Positions 58,651 to 64,000 of a DNA stretch of 64,000 nucleotides are shown piece by piece. A program made the translations under genes and the position numbers. Origin of the DNA: Antrihabitans stalagmiti (GTDB taxonomy: Bacteria > Actinomycetota > Actinomycetes > Mycobacteriales > Mycobacteriaceae); contig NZ_JAEMNV010000003.1 in the NCBI RefSeq assembly GCF_016482825.1, positions 496,001 through 560,000 of the forward strand, read 5' to 3'. A model generated the notes under the pieces. It worked only from the letters and a program-made list of their open reading frames with translations. It searched no databases and was not told the DNA's origin. Positions within the stretch are counted from its first letter, which is position 1. Each line of letters begins with the position of its first letter.

Positions 58651-60057
58651 GTGAGTACTACCGAGTCCACTCGCATTCCCCGTCCCGCGCCCGTCGACAT
58701 GGTGCACCACGCACATCTCAGCGGCATCTTCGCCCCGCAGCGCGAGGAAGTTGACGTGCGTGGCCTCGACGTCATCGGCGAGATCCCGAAGGATCTGCAC
58801 GGCGCCTACCTCCGCAACGGACCGAATCCGCGCTTCGATCCGATCGGTTCATACATCTATCCGCTCGATGGTGACGGCATGATCCATCGCGTCGAGTTGG
58901 TCGACGGCACAGCGCGCTACACCAATCGGTTCGTCCGGACCAGGCAGATGATCCAGGAGGAGAAAGCGGGCCACGCCATCTGGGCGGGTGTGACCGACCT
59001 ATATCGACCCGGTCCCGACGAGGCAGGCGAGTTGGCGTGGACCTCGAAGGATCTGCCGGATATCAACGTCGTCCGCCACGGTGGCAGGCTCCTCGCGATG
59101 GCCGAGACGGATCAACCGTACCGACTCGATCCGACGACGCTGGCCACCCTCGGCCGCGAAAGTTGTGACGGGGCAATGGCAGTCGGTAGTACGGCGCATC
59201 CGAAGGTCGATCCGGACACCGGCGAAATGGTGTTGTTCAACTACATGTTCGATGCCCCCTACCTGACCTGGTCGGTCGTCGGGCCCGATGGCACGGCGTT
59301 GCGGTCGCCGACACCGGTCGACGGCGTCGACAAGTCCCTGATGATTCACGACATGACGCTCACCAAGCGTTACATCGTGCTTCTGTTGTGCCCCTTGGTG
59401 TTCGACATCGCAGCGGCGATGACCGGTGGTTCGGTGCTCGATTGGCGACCACAGCTCGGCACGCGGATCGCACTCATCCCACGTGACGGCGGCGCGGTGC
59501 GATGGGCAAGCGACGACGCATTCTGGGTGTGGCACTTCGCAAACGGGTTCGACCTACCCGATGGGAAGGTCTGCATCGACTACGCACAGTGGTCCTATCC
59601 CAGCGGCTTCGCCGATACCGGCACCCCCTGCGACGGCGGTTTGGTCCGTGCGGTGATCGATCCCGAAACCGGCCACGTGACGCGGACCGTCGTGTCCGAT
59701 CGCGATGTCGAGTTTCCGCGGGTCGACGACCGCCTCCTCACCGAGGACCACGGCACCATCGCAACCCTCGGCAAGACCGGCGTCCGCGACGGCGCGATGA
59801 ATGCCGTTTACTTCTTCGACATGACGAGAAGCGCGGAGACACAGTGGAGTCCGGGAGACGCCATTGCCATCGGCGAACCGATCTTCATGCCTGGTGCCGA
59901 AGCAAACTACTGGGGCACTATCGGCACCGATAAGACGGACCTGTCGTCCTGGTTCTACATCTTGCCCGCATCGGATCCGAGTTCGGGCCCGCTCGCGAAG
60001 GTGCGCTTGCCTATTCGCGTCCCGTCCGGTCTGCACGGCGCGTGGCTACCCGCATGA
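58651..60057 (+). CDS. Carotenoid-cleavage dioxygenase (carotenoid oxygenase family)
   Basis: 468 aa from a GTG at 58651. The four Fe-ligand His are visible: STAHPKVDPDTGEM, MIHDMTLTKRY, VWHFANGFDL and the C-terminal PSGLHGAWLPA. The N-terminus has DLHGAYLRNGPNPRFDPIG. It cleaves a double bond of a carotenoid, apocarotenoid or stilbene-like substrate using O2. Its TGA overlaps the next ATG (ATGA, 60054-60057), so it is coupled to the lipoprotein gene. Confidence 0.92.
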   Translation: MSTTESTRIPRPAPVDMVHHAHLSGIFAPQREEVDVRGLDVIGEIPKDLHGAYLRNGPNPRFDPIGSYIYPLDGDGMIHRVELVDGTARYTNRFVRTRQMIQEEKAGHAIWAGVTDLYRPGPDEAGELAWTSKDLPDINVVRHGGRLLAMAETDQPYRLDPTTLATLGRESCDGAMAVGSTAHPKVDPDTGEMVLFNYMFDAPYLTWSVVGPDGTALRSPTPVDGVDKSLMIHDMTLTKRYIVLLLCPLVFDIAAAMTGGSVLDWRPQLGTRIALIPRDGGAVRWASDDAFWVWHFANGFDLPDGKVCIDYAQWSYPSGFADTGTPCDGGLVRAVIDPETGHVTRTVVSDRDVEFPRVDDRLLTEDHGTIATLGKTGVRDGAMNAVYFFDMTRSAETQWSPGDAIAIGEPIFMPGAEANYWGTIGTDKTDLSSWFYILPASDPSSGPLAKVRLPIRVPSGLHGAWLPA

Positions 60058-60533
60058 TCCGTTGGTTGCCCGCGATCGGCGCGGTCGCTGTGTTGCTGCT
60101 GACCGGTTGCGGGAACTCGGACTCCGGCGATTCCGAACCATCTGTCGACGCGGACGTCGCTGCGATAACCGAGGCGTTGAACGCGTGGCCGGAGGCTTTC
60201 AATGCTAGGGATGTGGCCGCCGTCTGTGATCTGTTCGCTCCGGATGTAAGCGTCATCTATCCCGACAGCGCCGACCGCGACTACGACGCGTTCTGCACAC
60301 AGATGCAAGGTGTCCTCGGGAATCAGGAGCGGGTCTTCACCTACGGACCGCCGGACATCCGCGAAGTACTTGTCGACGGAGACCTTGCGACGGTGCAGTT
60401 GATCTGGACCCTCACCGTGCGCGACACCGCAGGGGCAGTGCTCGAGACGGTCGAAGAAAACGGTTTGGACGTATTCCGACGCCAGGATGACGGTCGCTGG
60501 AAAATTCACGTTTCGCACGCGTATCCGCTCTGA
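60054..60533 (+). CDS. Lipoprotein with an NTF2-like (SnoaL/DUF4440) domain
   Basis: 159 aa. A lipobox ends LLLTGC at about residue 19, then an NTF2-like domain: ALNAWPEAFNARDVAAVCDL, FAPDVSVIYPDS, DGRWKIHVSHAY. The fold can bind or hydrate small hydrophobic molecules, but a catalytic role is not evident. It is translationally coupled to the carotenoid oxygenase and may handle its product at the membrane (inference). Confidence 0.8.
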   Translation: MIRWLPAIGAVAVLLLTGCGNSDSGDSEPSVDADVAAITEALNAWPEAFNARDVAAVCDLFAPDVSVIYPDSADRDYDAFCTQMQGVLGNQERVFTYGPPDIREVLVDGDLATVQLIWTLTVRDTAGAVLETVEENGLDVFRRQDDGRWKIHVSHAYPL

Positions 60534-60565
60534 ATCATCGTCGAGTTCGCGCCTAGGCTGTGCGG

Positions 60566-62524
60566 ATGGTTCGCACAGTCCCGTACGGCTCTTGGCCCTC
60601 ACCCATCACCGCTGCCGACGTCGCGGCAGGCGGTCATCCTGTCGAATCGGGGCGCTTCGTCGGGGACGGCGTGTACTGGTCGGAAATGCGCCCGGCCGAG
60701 GGCGGACGGTCAGCGATACGCACCGGACCAGCCGAGGACCCCACCGACGTCTTGCCCGCGCCGTGGAACGCACGGACCCGGGTCCACGAGTACGGCGGTG
60801 GCGCGTGGACGGTGGCAGCGGACGGAACCGTCGTGTTCGTCGAGTTCAGCGATCAAAGGGTGTACGCGCTGGGTGGTCCGTTCGGGTCGTCCAGATCGCC
60901 GCGGCCGCTGACACCGCGACCCGACGTGGCGAGCGGGATCCGCTACGGCGACTTGCACGTACACGGAAACAAGGTGTGGTGTGTCCGCGAAACACACGGC
61001 AAGCGCATCGTGCGCGACATCTGTGTTGTTCCACTCGACGGTTCGGGTCGCGCCGATCCGAGCAGAATAACGGCGGTGGTGGGTGGATCCGACTTCATCG
61101 CCTTCCCGCGGTTGTCGCCGAACGGATCGCGGATTGCGTGGATCGCCTGGGATCATCCGCAAATGCCATGGGATGGAACAGAATTACGCTGCGGAACGCT
61201 CGACGCGGACGGTCGTTGCACCGATTGGCGCACCGTCGCGGGAGGGGTCGAGGAGTCGATCCTGCAGCCGGAATGGGTGTCGGACGACGAACTGTTCTTC
61301 CTCAGTGACCGTTCCGGATTCTGGAATCTTCATCGCAGCAACGCTTTCGAGGGCTCGGCGACCGCAGTGGCGACCGTGGAGCGCGACACCGGTGGCCCCC
61401 TCTGGCGGCTCGGCGCTCATTGGTACAGCCTTCTCGACAACGGAAAGTGTTTGACAGTAGATACTTTCGGCACCGATACGCTGTCCGTCCGAGACGTCGA
61501 CACAGGGGAGTCCGACACCTTCGACCTCGGTGACATCTCGGTACTGGAACTGGTCGACACGGTCGGCGACAAGGCGCTCCTGCGTTGCGGCGGAGCGCGA
61601 ACACCGACCGGGTTACGCATTCTGGACCTCACCTCTCGCGAGCTGAGCGACGTCCGCATGTCGGCAGAGCAGCTCCCCGATACGGCGTATCTTCCAGCAG
61701 CCCAGCAGATTACGTTCAACGGACCGAATCGTGACGTCCATACGGTCGTCTATCCGCCGACCAACCCCGACTTCGCGGGACCCGATGGCGAGTTGCCGCC
61801 GTACGTCGCGTTCGTGCACGGCGGCCCGACCGCTCACGTCGTCCCGGCGATCAACCTCGTGTACGCGTACTTCACCAGCCGCGGCATCGGAATTGTCGAC
61901 GTGAACTACGGCGGCTCGACGGGTTACGGTCGCGAGTACCGCAATCGGCTGCGCGGGCAATGGGGTGTCGTCGATGTCGAGGACACGATCGCCGCGGTCC
62001 GCGGTCTTGTCGACGCGGGTCTCGCAGATCCTGCTCGGTTGGCGATCGAGGGCGGGTCGGCAGGTGGCTGGACGGTGTTGTCGGCGCTGACGGGCAGCGA
62101 TGTTTTCGCCTGTGGTGCTTCGTATTACGGTGTCGCAGAGTTGGAGCGGTTCGCCGCCGAGACCCACGACTTCGAGTCTCGTTACCTCGACGGACTGATC
62201 GGCCCGTTGCCGCAAGCCGTCGAGCTCTACCGCACCCGCGCGCCCGTCAACAACGTCCACAAGCTGAGTTGCCCGGTGCTGTTACTGCAGGGGCTGTCCG
62301 ACCCGATCGTTCCGCCATCGCAGGCCGAACGCTTTCGTGATGCGATGGTGCGCAAAGGCATTCCGCACGCCTATCTCGCCTACCCTGGCGAAGCCCACGG
62401 CCTGCGAAAGTTGGCCAACCAGATCAGTTCCCGTGAAGCGGAGTTGTCGTTCTACGGCCAGGTCCTCGGTTTCGAGACGCCCGGTATCCCGCCGCTGAAG
62501 CTGTGGGTGCCACCGGAGGTCTAG
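60566..62524 (+). CDS. S9-family peptidase (prolyl oligopeptidase/acylaminoacyl peptidase-like)
   Basis: 652 aa. A beta-propeller-like N-terminal half (HEYGGGAWTV, SPNGSRIAWIAWDHPQMPWD) is followed by the alpha/beta-hydrolase domain with the nucleophile in IEGGSAGGWTVL, Asp in LLQGLSDPIVPP and His in PGEAHGLRKLA. It hydrolyses small peptides or N-acyl amino acids in the cytosol (no signal peptide). A GTG at 60560 is six bases upstream and possible. Confidence 0.88.
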   Translation: MVRTVPYGSWPSPITAADVAAGGHPVESGRFVGDGVYWSEMRPAEGGRSAIRTGPAEDPTDVLPAPWNARTRVHEYGGGAWTVAADGTVVFVEFSDQRVYALGGPFGSSRSPRPLTPRPDVASGIRYGDLHVHGNKVWCVRETHGKRIVRDICVVPLDGSGRADPSRITAVVGGSDFIAFPRLSPNGSRIAWIAWDHPQMPWDGTELRCGTLDADGRCTDWRTVAGGVEESILQPEWVSDDELFFLSDRSGFWNLHRSNAFEGSATAVATVERDTGGPLWRLGAHWYSLLDNGKCLTVDTFGTDTLSVRDVDTGESDTFDLGDISVLELVDTVGDKALLRCGGARTPTGLRILDLTSRELSDVRMSAEQLPDTAYLPAAQQITFNGPNRDVHTVVYPPTNPDFAGPDGELPPYVAFVHGGPTAHVVPAINLVYAYFTSRGIGIVDVNYGGSTGYGREYRNRLRGQWGVVDVEDTIAAVRGLVDAGLADPARLAIEGGSAGGWTVLSALTGSDVFACGASYYGVAELERFAAETHDFESRYLDGLIGPLPQAVELYRTRAPVNNVHKLSCPVLLLQGLSDPIVPPSQAERFRDAMVRKGIPHAYLAYPGEAHGLRKLANQISSREAELSFYGQVLGFETPGIPPLKLWVPPEV

Positions 62525-62529
62525 ACAGC

Positions 62530-62571
62530 TGTGCGCGGTTGAAGGGTTCATAGACCCCTCAACCGCGCACA
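62530..62571. terminator. Bidirectional terminator hairpin
   Basis: TGTGCGCGGTTGA (62530-62542) and TCAACCGCGCACA (62559-62571) are perfect 13-base arms around a loop that itself contains GGG/CCC. It lies between the convergent S9 peptidase and Fe-S protein genes. Confidence 0.85.
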
Positions 62572-62578
62572 ATCTGCA

Positions 62579-64000
62579 TCAGCTCTTGCGGCCGGGTGCC
62601 TTTGCGCCCGGACGGAATCCGAGGCCACCCGGCTTTGCTGCCGGAGGTGGCGCAGAGTTGCCGTTGGAGGGCTTTGCGGTCTCGGTGGCTGCAACCTCGG
62701 CTTCGGTAGCCGTCTCCGGCTCGGTCGCTGTGCCTTCGTTCGGAGCCGAGGCTTCGACCGCGGCTGGTTCCGGCTCGGCCGCAACGGGTTCGGGCGCCGC
62801 CGGTGCCTTCTCCTCGGCGACAGCCTCAGGTTCGGGCGCAGGTGTGGCGGCCGGTGCGCCAGCTCTGGCGCCCGGCTTCTTGAAGCCCGACTTGACGGCG
62901 AGACCCTTCGGCTTGACGGTCGGCATCGACTCGGCCGCGGGTGCTGCGGCTTCAGTCGGTGCTGCTTCGGTCGACGCTGCTTCGGCCGGGGCCGATTCGG
63001 CTACTGCTGCAGCGGGTTCGGGCTGTGCGGCTGGTGCCGCCGGTGCCTCGGCAGCGGGAGCCGGTGCAGCAGCTTTCGCGCCCGGCTTCTTGAAACCGGA
63101 CTTGACCGCCAGACCCTTCGGCTTGACCGTCGGCATCGACTCGGCTGCAGGCGCTTCCGCTGCTGCCGTTGGGGCGTCGGCGGGTGCAGCGCTTGCCTCA
63201 GGCTCGGGTGCAGCAGGAGTAGCAGCCGGAGCCTTCGCACCGGGTGCCTTGGCTGCGCCCTTCATCTGCAGACCCTTGCCGGGAGCCTTTGCGCCAGTGG
63301 CGAGTCCGAGACCCTTGGGCTTTGGAGCTTCGGCCGCGGCCTCGGCTTCGGCTGGTGCCTCCGGTGCCGCTGCCGCGGGCTTGCCCGGCGCCTTCGCTCC
63401 CGGCGCCTTCGCTCCCGGTGCTTTCGCGCCCGGCGCCTTGGCGAGCCCCTTCATCGCGAGGCCCTTCGGCTTCGGCGCCTCGGTGCTGTCGCTGTCGGCC
63501 GGTTCCGCTGCTGCGGCAGGCTTGCCGGGTGCCTTTGCTCCCGGTGCTTTCGCGCCTGGTGCTTTGGCGAGCCCCTTCATCGCGAGGCCCTTGGCCGGTG
63601 CCGAGGTGATCGGGGTCGGCGCGGGGATCGCCTCCTCGACCTCTTCGACGCGTTCGGCTTCCTTGACCGCGGCTGTCGCCTCTGCGGCTTTCGGTCCACC
63701 GGCTGCGGCGACTTTCTCCCGTGGCACGACCTTGATGTTCTCGCCGAGTTCGGCAGCGTCGAGTCGCTTGATCGAGCCGAGCATCAGCTGCGCCACGTCG
63801 ACGACCTCGACGCCGACACCCTTGCCCTCTTCCTGCCTGGCCGTGACGCCGTCCGTCAACATCACGCGGCAGAACGGGCAACCCGTTGCAATCTTGGACG
63901 GTGCGGTGCTGAGGGCTTCGTCGACGCGGTCGACGTTGATCCGCTTACCGATCTTCTCTTCCATCCACATGCGAGCACCGCCTGCGCCACAGCACATCGA
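62579..64000 (-). CDS. C-terminal part of an Fe-S (CCG-domain) reductase with an Ala/Pro/Lys repeat tail (start outside window)
   Basis: 473 visible residues; the frame is open to the window edge. The first residues show MCCGAGGARMWMEEKIGKR, the cysteine-rich CCG domain that binds [4Fe-4S] clusters or electron-transfer partners, and GCPFCRVMLTDG. This is the Rv0338c-type iron-sulfur reductase. The remaining ~370 residues are low-complexity: blocks of KPKGLAMKGLAKAPGAKAPG and KPKGLAVKSGFKKPGA alternate with EAPAAxP stretches. The tail is probably disordered and its role is unknown. Confidence 0.88.
   Translation of the reverse strand, partial: SMCCGAGGARMWMEEKIGKRINVDRVDEALSTAPSKIATGCPFCRVMLTDGVTARQEEGKGVGVEVVDVAQLMLGSIKRLDAAELGENIKVVPREKVAAAGGPKAAEATAAVKEAERVEEVEEAIPAPTPITSAPAKGLAMKGLAKAPGAKAPGAKAPGKPAAAAEPADSDSTEAPKPKGLAMKGLAKAPGAKAPGAKAPGAKAPGKPAAAAPEAPAEAEAAAEAPKPKGLGLATGAKAPGKGLQMKGAAKAPGAKAPAATPAAPEPEASAAPADAPTAAAEAPAAESMPTVKPKGLAVKSGFKKPGAKAAAPAPAAEAPAAPAAQPEPAAAVAESAPAEAASTEAAPTEAAAPAAESMPTVKPKGLAVKSGFKKPGARAGAPAATPAPEPEAVAEEKAPAAPEPVAAEPEPAAVEASAPNEGTATEPETATEAEVAATETAKPSNGNSAPPPAAKPGGLGFRPGAKAPGRKS

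Noticed and set aside
62590-63610. Repeats resembling a CRISPR array or satellite
   Set aside because: The repeats are in frame, encode KPKGLA-type cassettes, and vary only at codon wobble positions, so they are protein repeats.

Overview
The window reads as chromosomal DNA from a high-GC, mycolic-acid-type actinobacterium in the Rhodococcus/Nocardia/Mycobacterium neighbourhood. The support is many TetR regulators, mycothiol-type enzymes (an Rv2466c-like thioredoxin-fold protein and a maleylpyruvate-isomerase/DinB-type protein), a DIP1984-family protein, and core genes that also occur in the aspC / Rv0338c and dcd / udgA neighbourhoods of M. tuberculosis. No rRNA, phage gene, transposase or CRISPR array was seen.

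Layout. 1-10 kb: small units, most with a TetR regulator beside a visible inverted-repeat operator (glycosyltransferase+TetR; flavin amine oxidase/TetR; MpaB-type DUF2236 protein/TetR; DHFR-fold reductase/TetR), then a TolB-like lipoprotein and a pair of perfect palindromes that look like terminators. 10.2-13.1 kb: a graveyard of at least five broken genes (flavoprotein C-terminus fused to a LuxR-ATPase N-terminus, quinone-oxidoreductase-type and SDR genes that both lost their 5' ends at one shared junction, and an internally deleted permease), with two small secreted or lipoprotein genes nearby. 14.5-24.6 kb: a ten-gene leftward operon for meta-cleavage of an aromatic compound (MhpB, MhpC, MhpD, MhpE and MhpF-type enzymes, with a TfdB-type phenol hydroxylase in place of MhpA) plus an LLM-class flavin enzyme, an MDR dehydrogenase, an isochorismatase-fold protein and an SDR, under a divergent GntR regulator. 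25.6-29.5 kb: two nitrilase-superfamily amidases flanking an APC permease, with a divergent GntR regulator. 29.6-34.8 kb: a GAF-LuxR regulator converging on a two-subunit N,N-dimethylformamidase-like enzyme with its own APC permease. 35.0-43.8 kb: a seven-gene leftward operon (FAD monooxygenase, DHPON-hydrolase-like alpha/beta hydrolase, amidohydrolase, CaiB-type CoA-transferase, citryl-CoA-lyase-like protein, intradiol dioxygenase, LeuD-like hydro-lyase small subunit) with a divergent IclR regulator. I know of no described pathway with this gene set.

43.8-49.5 kb: a GT39-type membrane glycosyltransferase, a MarR-controlled pair of mycothiol-type enzymes, and a membrane protein plus flavoprotein. 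49.5-64 kb: tRNA-Gly(CCC), dcd, a polyprenyl glycosylphosphotransferase, a YdcF protein, UDP-glucose dehydrogenase, an Hsp70-like membrane protein, a YibE/F protein, aspC, a carotenoid oxygenase, an NTF2-like lipoprotein, an S9 peptidase, and the C-terminal part of an Fe-S reductase with a long Ala/Pro/Lys repeat tail.

Taken together, the middle 28 kb is a catabolic island: amide-cleaving enzymes, amino-acid/amide permeases and two different ring-cleavage operons, each with its own regulator. The simplest reading (inference) is use of one or more amide- or N-containing aromatic compounds as carbon and nitrogen sources.
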